A stretch of DNA of 14,965 nt from Alphaproteobacteria bacterium (GTDB lineage: Bacteria; Pseudomonadota; Alphaproteobacteria; GCA-2731375). The position numbers were made by a program, and so were the translations under genes. The DNA is taken from the NCBI GenBank assembly GCA_030746295.1, contig JASLMY010000113.1:1-14965 (forward strand), read 5' to 3'. Below are positions 8,040-14,965 of the stretch, one piece after another (position 1 is the first letter of the stretch; each line of letters opens with the position of its first letter). The notes below the pieces were generated by a model, which was given only the letters and a program-made list of their open reading frames with translations, ran no database searches and had not been told where the DNA came from.

Positions 8040-8084
8040 CTGAAAATCCGCGTGTCGGTGGTTCGATTCCGCCCCTGGGCACCA
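8040..8084 (+). tRNA. 3' half of tRNA-Phe (GAA), probable attachment site
   Basis: This segment can be laid out base by base as a tRNA 3' half. The anticodon loop is CTGAAAA (8040-8046) with anticodon GAA (8042-8044), followed by stem TCCGC (8047-8051) and variable loop GTGTC (8052-8056). The T stem-loop is GGTGG/TTCGATT/CCGCC (8057-8073), then acceptor strand CCTGGGC (8074-8080), discriminator A (8081) and CCA (8082-8084). The variable loop and anticodon identify tRNA-Phe. The required 5' half (acceptor GCCCAGG and a D-arm with TAGCTCAG) is absent upstream. It is therefore a non-functional duplicate of the kind left by elements that integrate into tRNA genes between the anticodon loop and the 3' end. 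Confidence 0.85.
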
Positions 8085-8119
8085 CTTTCCTGCGATGACG
8101 ACGGTGCACGATGCCCCCT

Positions 8120-9775
8120 CTATCCGAACGGGCGGTGGTGCGACTTCGCCAGTTCCTCGCTGGTGATGAATTCGAGGAGGGCGGCTTGGCCGTCTTCGGT
8201 GGCGCGGCGGGCGCGCCCGATCGCCGGGGCCACCTCGGCCGGGTCCTCGACGCGTTCCGACCAGCCGCCGAGTGCCTGGGCGATGTCGGCGTAGTCGCCG
8301 CCGACGTCGCGGGTGTTGTAGCGCTCGTGCGAGAGAGCCATGTGGTCGGTCTCCACCGCCATGGTCGCGTTCTTGAGGACGATGGTGCAGATCGGCAGAT
8401 CGGCGCGCACGGCGGTCTCGAAGTCGAGGCCGGTCATGCCGAAGGCGGCGTCGCCCATGAAGTTGACGCAGAACTTGTCGGGGGCCGCCAGCTTGGCGCC
8501 GATGACGAGGCCGAGGCCGGTGCCGAGCTGGTGCGACTTGCCCCAGCCGAGATAGCTGCGGGGCGTGTCGGAGCGGTAGAACGGCATGATCTCGTAGCGC
8601 GGGTTGCCGGCATCGTGGGTGACGATGGCGTCGCCGGGCGGCACCGTCCGCATCAGGTCTGAGATCACCCGGTAGGGGTTGATCGGCACCTCGTCCGAGG
8701 CGAGCTTCGCCGTCCACTCGGCGAGCCAGGCCTCACGGATGCGGGCGATTTCGCCGGCGACGTCCTCATCCTCGCGGTGCCGCTTGCCGCCCAGGAGGTC
8801 GCGGCAGCAGTCGGCGAGCCCCGCCAGCACCAGCTTGGCGTCGCCCAGGATGGCGTGGTCCGCAGCGTAGCTCTTGTGCAGGTCGACCGGATCGTTGGTG
8901 GCGTGGATGATGGTCTTGCCGGCGGGGATCGGGGTCACCATGGCGTGGCGGGTGAGGCTGGTGCCGACGGCGAGGACGAGGTCGGCGTCGCGCAGCGTCT
9001 GATAGACGGGGCCGCTCATCACGCCCGAGCCGCTGCCGAGCGCCAGGGGATGGTGCGCCTCGGAAATCGCACTCTTGCCCTCCATCGTGGTCATCACCGG
9101 CAGCTGCAGAAGCTCGGCGAGCGCCGCCAGCTCGGCCGTCGCCTCGGCGTAGAGGACGCCGGCACCGGCAATGACGATCGGCCGGCGGGCGGCCAGCAAA
9201 GCCTTGGCGGCGGCGTCGATGTCGCGCGCGTCCGCGCCGGCCCGGACGGGCTCAATCGGGCGGTAGGCCTCGACCAGCTCGGGCGCGATCTCCTGGCCCG
9301 CGACGTCCTGCGGCAGCTCGACCAGGACCGGCCCCGGGCGGCCGATCTTCATCGCCGCGAAGGCGCGGCGCATGGCGTCGACCGTGCGCTCGGGCACGCT
9401 GATCTGCTCGACCGACTTGGTGAGCGATTCATAGGCCTTCGGTGCGCTGAAGAGGGGGAAGACCCGGTCGCTCATCCGGGCATGGCCCAGCGGCAGCAGC
9501 AGCATCGGCGTCGAATCGGAATAGGCGGTGGCCACACCCGGATAGGCGTTCTCGGCGCCGGGGCCGTACTGCATGGCGAAGACGGCGGGCGGGCGGCCGT
9601 TGCTGACCCGGGCGAAGCCGTCGGCGATGCCGACGCCGACCCGCTCCTGCCGACAGATGATGGGGCGAATGCCGGCGGCGGCGCTCGATTCGGTAAGCGG
9701 CGTCGTCGGATAGCAGCTCAGGTGTTCCACCCCCTCGCGCTTCAGGATCTCGGCAATGGCGTCGGCGACCAGCAT
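8120..9775 (-). CDS. Thiamine-diphosphate-dependent enzyme, acetolactate synthase superfamily
   Basis: A 551-residue protein with the three-domain layout of acetolactate synthase and benzoylformate decarboxylase relatives: N-terminal pyrimidine-binding domain, central domain, C-terminal diphosphate-binding domain. The activating glutamate is Glu44 (CRQERVGVG). The cofactor motif starts with GDAAFGM at about residue 441 and ends with KN about 27 residues later. Both key elements are intact, so it should be active. Substrate is unknown; 2-oxo acid decarboxylation or carboligation is the family expectation. A TTG 18 bases upstream (9793) is possible, but GGGGAGGA (9788-9781) lies five bases before the ATG at 9775. 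It follows dppF on the same strand after 143 bases, so it may be co-transcribed with the transporter. No small regulatory subunit gene is nearby, which argues against a biosynthetic IlvB role. Confidence 0.9.
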   Translation of the reverse strand: MLVADAIAEILKREGVEHLSCYPTTPLTESSAAAGIRPIICRQERVGVGIADGFARVSNGRPPAVFAMQYGPGAENAYPGVATAYSDSTPMLLLPLGHARMSDRVFPLFSAPKAYESLTKSVEQISVPERTVDAMRRAFAAMKIGRPGPVLVELPQDVAGQEIAPELVEAYRPIEPVRAGADARDIDAAAKALLAARRPIVIAGAGVLYAEATAELAALAELLQLPVMTTMEGKSAISEAHHPLALGSGSGVMSGPVYQTLRDADLVLAVGTSLTRHAMVTPIPAGKTIIHATNDPVDLHKSYAADHAILGDAKLVLAGLADCCRDLLGGKRHREDEDVAGEIARIREAWLAEWTAKLASDEVPINPYRVISDLMRTVPPGDAIVTHDAGNPRYEIMPFYRSDTPRSYLGWGKSHQLGTGLGLVIGAKLAAPDKFCVNFMGDAAFGMTGLDFETAVRADLPICTIVLKNATMAVETDHMALSHERYNTRDVGGDYADIAQALGGWSERVEDPAEVAPAIGRARRATEDGQAALLEFITSEELAKSHHRPFG

Positions 9776-9780
9776 ATCCG

Positions 9781-9788
9781 TCCTCCCC
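9781..9788 (-). promoter_or_regulatory. Strong ribosome binding site of the ThDP enzyme
   Basis: GGGGAGGA on the minus strand, five bases before the ATG at 9775. It overlaps the region that would code if the TTG at 9793 were used, so the ATG is preferred. Confidence 0.65.
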
Positions 9789-9800
9789 GGCAAGAGCAGG

Positions 9801-9817
9801 CGGCGGCAGGGCCGCCG
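9801..9817. repeat. Perfect 7-base hairpin in the ThDP enzyme leader
   Basis: CGGCGGC (9801-9807), loop AGG, then GCCGCCG (9811-9817). It lies between dppF and the thiamine-diphosphate enzyme gene, 13 bases upstream of the latter's ribosome site. No T-run follows on the minus strand, so it is not a classical terminator. It could pause transcription or affect mRNA stability. Confidence 0.5.
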
Positions 9818-9907
9818 CGTCGGCTGTCCCCATTCTGCGCCGCTACCGCGCTGCCGTCACGTCCTTCGAGGCCCGGCGGCTGCCCTTGCGGGGGCATGAG
9901 GAGACGC

Positions 9908-9922
9908 CTGAGCGGTGCTCAG
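9908..9922 (-). terminator. Short hairpin over the dppF stop codon
   Basis: CTGAGC (9908-9913), loop GGT, GCTCAG (9917-9922) forms a perfect six-base stem that includes the dppF TGA. The sequence after it on the minus strand is GC-rich without a T-run. At best it is a weak or factor-assisted end point for the dpp transcript. Confidence 0.3.
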
Positions 9923-10875
9923 TCCGCCGTCAGATGGCAGCTGACCCGTCGGAAGTCATCGACCGGCTCGAGGACCGGTGCCGTCTTGTCGCACCTGCCG
10001 CTGATGGCCTCGGGGCAGCGCGAGAAGAAGTTGCAGCCAAGCGGCAGGTCGATCGGGCTCGGAATGTCGCCGCTCAAGGGCTCGCCCCGGTCCGGCTGCT
10101 GGGCCTGGGGGTAGGGCACCGCCCTCAGCAGGGCTTGCGTGTAGGGGTGCTTGGGATCCTCGAAAACCGCTTCCGCCGGCCCTTCCTCGACGATCTCGCC
10201 CAGATACATGACCGCGACCCGATTGCAGAGATAGCGGACGACGGCGAGGTTGTGCGAGATGAAGAGGTAGCTTAGGTCGAGCTCCGCCTGCAGCTGCTTC
10301 AGGAACTCCAGGATCTGCGCTTGCACCGAGACGTCGAGGGCCGAAGTGGGCTCGTCGAGGATCAAGAGCTCGGGGTTGAGCGCGATGGCGCGGGCGATGC
10401 AGACGCGCTGTTTCTGGCCGCCGGAGAGCTCGTGCGGATAGCGGTAGAGAAACTGGCGCGACAGGCCGACGATCTCCAACAGCTCGGCGACCCGGTTGCG
10501 GAGCGCGGGTCCGCGCGTATCGGTGTGGAGAATGAGCGGCTCGGCGACACTGCGCAGGATCGTCATCCGCGGATTCAGGGCCGAGTGCGGGTCTTGAAAA
10601 ATCATCTGGGCGGTGCGGCGCAAGCGCTGCTCGAGCCCCCGGTCGAGGCTGGTGACGTCGACGCCGTCGATGATGATGCGGCCCGCCGTCGCCGGCACCA
10701 GATGGATCACCGCCTTGCCGATCGTCGACTTGCCCGACCCGGATTCGCCCACCAAGCCGAGCGCGTCGCCCTTCGCGAGGTTGAGCGAGACGCCGTTCAC
10801 CGCCTTGACGCTGGTCTTCCCCCGGCCGCGCTTGGAGACGTCGAAGTGGACCTTGAGGTCGCTGATCTCAAGCAT
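9919..10875 (-). CDS. dppF: Peptide ABC transporter ATP-binding protein (DppF type)
   Basis: One of the two ATPases that drive the DppBC channel, on the cytoplasmic face. It has 318 residues, the usual length. Walker A is GESGSGKST at 43-51, the Q-loop Gln is 94, the signature LSGGQKQR is at 150-157, Walker B LLILDE is at 170-175 and the H-loop is His208. The H-loop reads SHN where SHD is usual. The C-terminal oligopeptide domain carries Cys281, 287, 295 and 313, the four-cysteine pattern linked to an iron-sulfur cluster in some Dpp ATPases (from memory). The ORF overlaps the end of dppD by eight bases and has no clear ribosome site of its own, so translation is probably coupled. Confidence 0.93.
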   Translation of the reverse strand: MLEISDLKVHFDVSKRGRGKTSVKAVNGVSLNLAKGDALGLVGESGSGKSTIGKAVIHLVPATAGRIIIDGVDVTSLDRGLEQRLRRTAQMIFQDPHSALNPRMTILRSVAEPLILHTDTRGPALRNRVAELLEIVGLSRQFLYRYPHELSGGQKQRVCIARAIALNPELLILDEPTSALDVSVQAQILEFLKQLQAELDLSYLFISHNLAVVRYLCNRVAVMYLGEIVEEGPAEAVFEDPKHPYTQALLRAVPYPQAQQPDRGEPLSGDIPSPIDLPLGCNFFSRCPEAISGRCDKTAPVLEPVDDFRRVSCHLTAD

Positions 10876-11872
10876 CGTCGGTCCGGTCGAAGAGCCAGCA
10901 GGCCGTTCGATGCCGCTCGTTCAGCCGCGTCCATGGCGGCCGTTCGCGGCAGGCCTCGCTCGCCTGCGGGCAGCGGGATTGGAAGCGGCAGCCCTCGGGC
11001 GGGGACAACAGGTTGGGCAAGCTGCCGGGGATCCCCGCCAAGGACGCCGCCGCGCGCTGCGGGTGCGGCACCGCCGACAGCAAGCCCTTGGTGTAGGGGT
11101 GCTTGGGATCGTTGAACAGCTCCTCGACGCTGGCGTCTTCCACCACTTGGCCCGCGTACATGACGACGACGCGGCTGCATACCGTGGCGACGACGCCGAG
11201 GTCGTGCGTGATCAGCACCACCGAAAGGCCGAACTCGCCGATCAGTTCGGCGATCAGGTCGAGGATCTGGGCCTGGATGGTGACGTCGAGCGCGGTGGTC
11301 GGCTCGTCGGCGACCAGGATTTGGGGCCGGCCCGAGAGCGCCTGGGCGATCAGCACCCGTTGGCGCATGCCGCCCGAGAGCTGGTAGGGGTAGCTCTCGA
11401 ACTGGCGCTCGGGATTGGGCAGATGCACCTTGCGCAGCATCTCGATGGCGTGGTCCTTGGCCTCGGCCCGCCGCATCCGCTCAGCCGCCGGCTTCAGCCG
11501 CTGGTGCGCCATGATCACGTCGACCAACTGCTGGCCGACGGTGAAGACCGGGTTCAGATAGGTCATCGGGTCTTGAAAGATCATCGAGATGTCGATGCCG
11601 CGGATCGCCCGCATGCGGTCCTCGCCGGCCGCCAGCAGGTTCTCGCCGTTGAAGACGATCTCGCCGGAGCGGACCCGGGCCGGCGGCGAGGGCAAGAGCT
11701 GCAGGATCGACTTCGCGGTGACCGACTTGCCGCAGCCGGTCTCGCCGACGATGCCGAGCGACTCGCCCTTGGCGAGGTCGATGTTGACCCGGTCGATGGC
11801 CTTGTAGACGCCGTCGAAGGTCTCGAACTCGAGCGTGAAGTCGCGGATCGACAGAAGCGGTTGGTCGCTCAT
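10868..11872 (-). CDS. dppD: Peptide ABC transporter ATP-binding protein (DppD type)
   Basis: The second ATPase of the transporter, 334 residues. Walker A is GETGCGKSV at 43-51, the Q-loop Gln is 100, the signature LSGGMRQR is at 165-172, Walker B ILVADE is at 185-190 and the H-loop is His223 (THD). All catalytic elements are intact. Cys295, 301, 308 and 325 form a four-cysteine C-terminal pattern like that of DppF. The frame stays open far upstream into dppC, but the protein starts at the ATG at 11872, where the family N-terminus (LLSIRDFTLEF) begins. That ATG shares ATGA with the dppC stop, and there is no good ribosome site, so translation is likely coupled to dppC. Confidence 0.94.
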   Translation of the reverse strand: MSDQPLLSIRDFTLEFETFDGVYKAIDRVNIDLAKGESLGIVGETGCGKSVTAKSILQLLPSPPARVRSGEIVFNGENLLAAGEDRMRAIRGIDISMIFQDPMTYLNPVFTVGQQLVDVIMAHQRLKPAAERMRRAEAKDHAIEMLRKVHLPNPERQFESYPYQLSGGMRQRVLIAQALSGRPQILVADEPTTALDVTIQAQILDLIAELIGEFGLSVVLITHDLGVVATVCSRVVVMYAGQVVEDASVEELFNDPKHPYTKGLLSAVPHPQRAAASLAGIPGSLPNLLSPPEGCRFQSRCPQASEACRERPPWTRLNERHRTACWLFDRTDDA

Positions 11873-12801
11873 TCGCGGTGCTGCGGGTCGAGGATGTCGC
11901 GCAGGCCGTCGCCGAGCAGATTGAAGCCCATCACGGTGATGAAGATGGCGAGGCCGGGGAAGAAGGAATACCACCACCAGTCCGGCAGGTAGTTGCGGGC
12001 GATCGAGATCATCGCACCCCATTCCGGCTCCGGCGGCTGTGCGCCCAAGCCGAGGAAGCCGAGGCTGGCCGCGCCCAGGATCGCCATGCCCATGTCCATA
12101 GAAGCCTTGACGATGATCGGCGAGGTGCAGTTCGGCAGGATGTGGACGAAGACGACGCGCAGCGGCCCGGCCCCCATCGAGCGGGCGGCGTCGACATAGA
12201 TCTCGTTCTTGACCGACAGCGTCTTGGCCTGCACCAGGCGCACATATCCCGGCCACCAGACGAGCGACAGCGCCAACATGGCATTCACGATGCCCGAGCC
12301 GAGCGCGCCGACGATGGCGATCGCCAGGATCAGGCCCGGCACGCCCAGGAAGATGTCGGTGAAACGCATGATCACTTCCTGGATCCAGCCGCCCATATAG
12401 GCAGCGACCATGCCGAGCGGAACCCCGATCAGGACCGCGACCCCGGTGATGATCAAGGCGATCTGGAGGGTGATCCGGGTGCCGAGAACGACGCGGGTGA
12501 AGACGTCGTTGCCGACCTCGTCGGTGCCGAACCAATGGTCGGCGCTCGGCGGCTGCAGCTTCAGGTCCATGTGCACGGCGCCCGCCGCGTCCTCGGGATA
12601 TGGCACGATCCAGGGGCCGATGGCGGCGATGACAAAGAAGAAGAGGACGAGAAAGAGGCCGAACATGGCCGATCCGTTGCGCGCGAATGTGCGGGCATAG
12701 AGACGGACCTGGCGGATCGAGCTCTGGTGGCGCTCGGTCCAGCTCAAGGCCTCGATGTCGAGGTCCCGGCCGCTGTCGCGGTCACGGATGGTCTCGGCCA
12801 T
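11869..12801 (-). CDS. dppC: Peptide ABC transporter permease (DppC type)
   Basis: Inner-membrane channel subunit of 310 residues, partner of DppB. A cytoplasmic N-terminus of about 44 residues precedes the first membrane segment (about 46-67). Further segments lie at about 110-135, 150-168, 172-190, 230-253 and 277-297. The EAA loop that docks on the ATPases is at 202-224 (YVDAARSMGAG, ending HILPN). It starts 10 bases after dppB ends. Its AGGGG ribosome site (12812-12808) overlaps the dppB stop codon. Substrate specificity comes mainly from the binding protein, so peptide versus nickel or other solutes cannot be settled here. Confidence 0.94.
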   Translation of the reverse strand: MAETIRDRDSGRDLDIEALSWTERHQSSIRQVRLYARTFARNGSAMFGLFLVLFFFVIAAIGPWIVPYPEDAAGAVHMDLKLQPPSADHWFGTDEVGNDVFTRVVLGTRITLQIALIITGVAVLIGVPLGMVAAYMGGWIQEVIMRFTDIFLGVPGLILAIAIVGALGSGIVNAMLALSLVWWPGYVRLVQAKTLSVKNEIYVDAARSMGAGPLRVVFVHILPNCTSPIIVKASMDMGMAILGAASLGFLGLGAQPPEPEWGAMISIARNYLPDWWWYSFFPGLAIFITVMGFNLLGDGLRDILDPQHRE

Positions 12802-12810
12802 GCGGCGCCC

Positions 12811-13821
12811 CTAGATCTGGTCCCGCACCCTGGGATCGAGGGTGCCGTAGATGATGTCGATGAGGAAGTTCGCCATCATGAAGAAGAAGCCGAGCACGAT
12901 GGTCGCCCCCATGATCGGCTCGAAGTCGGAATTGATCGCAGACTCGACCGCATAGAGACCGATCCCCGGCCAATCGAATACGGTCTCGACCAGGACGGTG
13001 CCGCCCAGCATCCAGCCGAAGCGCAGCCCGATCATCGCCATCGTCGGCAGCATGGCGTTCTTCAGCGCATAGAGGGCGACGATGCGGAAGGTGGAGAGAC
13101 CCTGAGCACGGGCGTTGATAATGTAGTCCTGGTTCAACGTCTCCAGCATCTCCGCTCGGTTGACCCGGATGATCGAGGCCAGTGCCGGGAAGCTCAGCGC
13201 CACGGCGGGCAGGACGATGTGGTAAAGGGCTTCGCCGAAGGTCCCGAACTCACCCCGCAGCAGCGAGTCCACCAAGATCAGGTGGGTGATCGGGTCCGGC
13301 GGATCGGTCATCATGTCGAGCTTGCCGCCGAGCGGGAACCAGCCGAGCTGGAGGGCGAAGAAGAGTTGCGCCATCAGGCCGAGCCAGAACATCGGCATTG
13401 CCACGCCGGCCACCGTTACCGTGCGGATGCCGTGGTCGAGCATCGAGTTCTGATGGACGGCGGCGATGACGCCGAGCGGCACGCCGATCACAACCGAGAT
13501 CAGGATGGAGAACACCACCAGCTCGAAGGTCGCCGGGAAGAAGTCGACCAGGTCGTCCCAGACCGCGTGCGTGGTGTGGATCGATTTGCCCCAGTCGCCG
13601 CCGAGGAGTGCCTTCAGGTAGATGAAGAACTGATAGGGCAGCGGCTTGTCGAGGCCATACTCGGTGCGGATCCGCTCGATCATCTCGGCGCTGGCGTCCG
13701 GCCCCGCGGAGAGGGCGGCGGGATCGCCGGGCGCGATGTGCGAGATGGTGAAGGTGATGGCGAGAAGACCCACCAGCATCAACAGCATCAACAGGCTGCG
13801 TCTGACCGTGAACCACAGCAT
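12811..13821 (-). CDS. dppB: Peptide ABC transporter permease (DppB type)
   Basis: Inner-membrane channel subunit of 336 residues, the usual size. The N-terminal membrane segment is at about 7-28, followed by the periplasmic APGDPAALSAG stretch typical of this family. More segments lie at about 97-122, 137-159, 197-217, 257-278 and 303-325. The EAA loop is at 233-259 (DYIINARAQGLS, ending KNAMLP). The ATG at 13821 has GAGAGG (13833-13828) six bases upstream. It is separated from the binding-protein gene by 76 bases that contain a strong hairpin. dppC follows after nine bases. Confidence 0.94.
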   Translation of the reverse strand: MLWFTVRRSLLMLLMLVGLLAITFTISHIAPGDPAALSAGPDASAEMIERIRTEYGLDKPLPYQFFIYLKALLGGDWGKSIHTTHAVWDDLVDFFPATFELVVFSILISVVIGVPLGVIAAVHQNSMLDHGIRTVTVAGVAMPMFWLGLMAQLFFALQLGWFPLGGKLDMMTDPPDPITHLILVDSLLRGEFGTFGEALYHIVLPAVALSFPALASIIRVNRAEMLETLNQDYIINARAQGLSTFRIVALYALKNAMLPTMAMIGLRFGWMLGGTVLVETVFDWPGIGLYAVESAINSDFEPIMGATIVLGFFFMMANFLIDIIYGTLDPRVRDQI

Positions 13822-13851
13822 CGGCTGCCTCTCGCTCCGCCCAAGGAGGCC

Positions 13852-13878
13852 GCCGGGCCGGCCCTAGGCCGACCCGGC
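13852..13878 (-). terminator. Strong hairpin between binding protein and dppB
   Basis: GCCGGGCCGGCC (13852-13863), loop CTA, GGCCGACCCGGC (13867-13878). In the minus-strand RNA all 12 positions pair, one as G-U. In plus-strand RNA the same position is a C-A mismatch, so the structure favours the transcribed strand. It starts 19 bases after the binding-protein stop. No U-run follows. It most likely protects the upstream mRNA or partly terminates, giving more binding protein than permease. Calling it a full terminator would be too strong. Confidence 0.6.
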
Positions 13879-13897
13879 GTGGCCCCGCGCGTTCAGA

Positions 13898-14965
13898 CTA
13901 CTTCCCGATGTAGAGCGGGTAGAAGTCGAGCTCGGAGGTCATGCGAACGGGGCTATACTCGAACCCCTTGACCCAGTCGCGATAGACGATCATGCGCTTG
14001 CGCATCATGCCGAAGATCTCAGGCTGATCCTCGACCAGGCGCTTTTGGATCTCTTCGTAGATCGGTTTGCGCTCCTCCCACGACGACAGGAAGCGGGCCT
14101 TCTCGATCAAGGCGTGGACTTCCTTGTTGTCGTAGTAGTGGGTGCCGTAATAGCGGCCCCACGAGCTCGGGTGATACTGGATCGCGACCGCGTCCGGGTC
14201 GGTCGAGACCGGGGTCGCGAAGATCGCCATCAGTTGGGGCGAGGTCTCGACCTTGGAGCCCCGGGCGACCATGTTGGCCCAGGTCAGCGGCACCATCTTG
14301 ACGCTGATGTTCAAGGACTTCAGGGCGTCGATCAGTACCAGGCCCATCTGCCTCTCGACCTCGAAGCCCTGCACGTAGACGTACTCGATCTCGAAGCCGC
14401 CTTTTGGCCAGGGCGACTTGGCCAGGAACGCCTTGGCCTTGGCCAGGTCCTTGCGTGGCATGCCCGGGATCTCGATTTTGCCGCTGATGGCGTCGCTGAA
14501 GGGGCTGGTCTGCAGCTTGGCCCGGCCATTGAAGATCTTGACGAAGGCGTCGTAGTCGTAGGCCCAAGAGATCGCTTTGCGGACGTTCTTGTCCTTGGTG
14601 TATTCCGCCTTGGTGTTGAACTTCAAGCCGAAGGCCGTCAAGGCCGGCTCGGTCGAGGTGATCATGCCCTTCATCTTCGAGACCTGCTCGAACTCGTCCG
14701 GGGTCAGACCGGTGACGATGTCGACCTCGCCCTTGATCAGGGCGGCGCGCTGGGCCGAGGATTCGCGGATGATCTTGTAGATCACGCCGCCCAACGGGCC
14801 CTTGAAGCCCTTCCAGTAGCCCTTCACCCGCTCCATCTCGTAGAGGTTGCCGGGCTCGACCCGCTTCAGCTTGAAGGGGCCGCTGCCGGCCTCGTGGTCG
14901 ATCAGCCATTTCTGGCCCATGTCGCCGTCGACCTCGTTGGCCATCACCTGCTTGGGGTTCATGAT
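13898..14965 (-). CDS. Family 5 extracellular solute-binding protein, 5' end missing
   Basis: Periplasmic binding protein of the SBP_bac_5 (DppA/OppA) family that delivers substrate to DppBC. The 355 C-terminal residues are visible; the frame runs off the right edge. The start, signal peptide and about 150-180 residues lie outside. Family features include GSGPFKLKRVEPGNLYEMERVKGYWKG (positions about 14880-14800), a hallmark of domain I, and the later repeat of DVRKAISWAYD-like sequence (here NVRKAISWAYDYDAF). The C-terminal part has aromatic residues (WGRYYGTHYYD) that may line the pocket. It is first in the visible dpp operon and precedes the inter-gene hairpin. The natural ligand cannot be told; family members bind peptides, nickel complexes, opines, sugars and other solutes. 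Confidence 0.92.
   Translation of the reverse strand: MMNPKQVMANEVDGDMGQKWLIDHEAGSGPFKLKRVEPGNLYEMERVKGYWKGFKGPLGGVIYKIIRESSAQRAALIKGEVDIVTGLTPDEFEQVSKMKGMITSTEPALTAFGLKFNTKAEYTKDKNVRKAISWAYDYDAFVKIFNGRAKLQTSPFSDAISGKIEIPGMPRKDLAKAKAFLAKSPWPKGGFEIEYVYVQGFEVERQMGLVLIDALKSLNISVKMVPLTWANMVARGSKVETSPQLMAIFATPVSTDPDAVAIQYHPSSWGRYYGTHYYDNKEVHALIEKARFLSSWEERKPIYEEIQKRLVEDQPEIFGMMRKRMIVYRDWVKGFEYSPVRMTSELDFYPLYIGK

Larger units (their letters stand above)
7542..8119. other. Long spacer without a credible gene, lower GC
   Basis: About 580 bases separate the amidase start from the end of the thiamine-diphosphate enzyme gene. A hand count over 7681-8040 gives about 56% GC, while a sampled coding line nearby (8161-8220) is 72%. 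Short open frames on both strands show no recognisable domain and run through the repeats or the tRNA fragment, so I do not call them. The spacer holds a triple 13-base repeat, a 10-base inverted repeat and the 3' half of tRNA-Phe, each listed separately. It should also hold the promoter of the amidase gene, but I see no convincing -35/-10 pair. Confidence 0.75.

Noticed and set aside
7960..8084. Complete tRNA-Phe gene
   Set aside because: The 5' acceptor strand and D-arm cannot be found upstream, and three extra bases would break the anticodon loop.
7902..8294. Plus-strand open frame through the tRNA-Phe fragment
   Set aside because: It translates the tRNA segment (VVRFRPWAP) and then runs antisense through the ThDP enzyme gene, so it is not a protein gene.
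8777..10114. Plus-strand open frame of 445 codons opposite the ThDP enzyme and dppF
   Set aside because: It is low-complexity Arg/Gly/Asp-rich sequence crossing two real genes and their spacer, so it is a shadow frame.
10868..12535. A 555-residue fusion reading of dppD extending upstream
   Set aside because: The extra N-terminal part is Arg/Gly/Asp-rich out-of-frame dppC sequence. The family N-terminus starts at 11872, at the ATGA overlap.
11878..13971. Very long plus-strand open frame (697 codons) opposite dppB and dppC
   Set aside because: It mirrors two intact permease genes. Its translation is rich in Asp, Arg, His and Gln with no domain, as expected for an antisense frame in GC-rich DNA.

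Overview
The window is GC-rich bacterial DNA, tightly packed and coding almost entirely on the minus strand. Codon usage, the Dpp-type transporter, the hydantoinase A/B pair and the alphaproteobacterial look of the tRNA-Phe fragment suggest an alphaproteobacterium, perhaps Rhodospirillales or Hyphomicrobiales. That placement is inference. No species can be named from the sequence.

Left block (1-7541): a 5'-truncated amidase runs on the plus strand to 1217 and meets hyuB tail to tail, the two stop codons overlapping. On the minus strand, in order of transcription, are a second complete amidase (7541-5973), a broken peptide-transporter ATPase (about 5972-5297, no Walker A, one frameshift), hyuA (5129-3051) and hyuB (3031-1214). 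HyuA and HyuB form an ATP-dependent cyclic amide/hydantoin hydrolase. With two amidase-signature enzymes beside them, the block looks like a catabolic set for amide- or lactam-type nitrogen compounds. The substrate cannot be read from the sequence.

Middle block (7542-8119): about 580 bases without a credible gene, and lower in GC than its neighbours. It holds three near-perfect 13-base direct repeats (7701-7740), a 10-base inverted repeat (7987-7996/8028-8037) and the 3' half of a tRNA-Phe gene, from the anticodon loop to CCA (8040-8084), with no 5' half. This is the usual scar of a tRNA-targeting integrative element. By orientation, the element would lie to the left and so would include the amidase/hydantoinase block. 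No integrase is visible in the window.

Right block (8120-14965, minus strand): a family 5 substrate-binding protein (5' end outside the window), dppB, dppC, dppD and dppF form a complete peptide/nickel-type ABC transporter operon. The ORFs overlap at dppC/dppD and dppD/dppF, and a strong hairpin separates the binding-protein gene from dppB. A thiamine-diphosphate enzyme of the acetolactate synthase superfamily follows 143 bases after dppF.

Working model (inference): the right-hand transporter imports a peptide-like or cyclic amide compound, HyuAB opens ring amides using ATP, and the amidases release ammonia from linear amides. The thiamine-diphosphate enzyme may act on a resulting 2-oxo acid. 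The tRNA scar between the two blocks argues that they were brought together by integration rather than built as one operon. I see no defence system, CRISPR array or insertion sequence.
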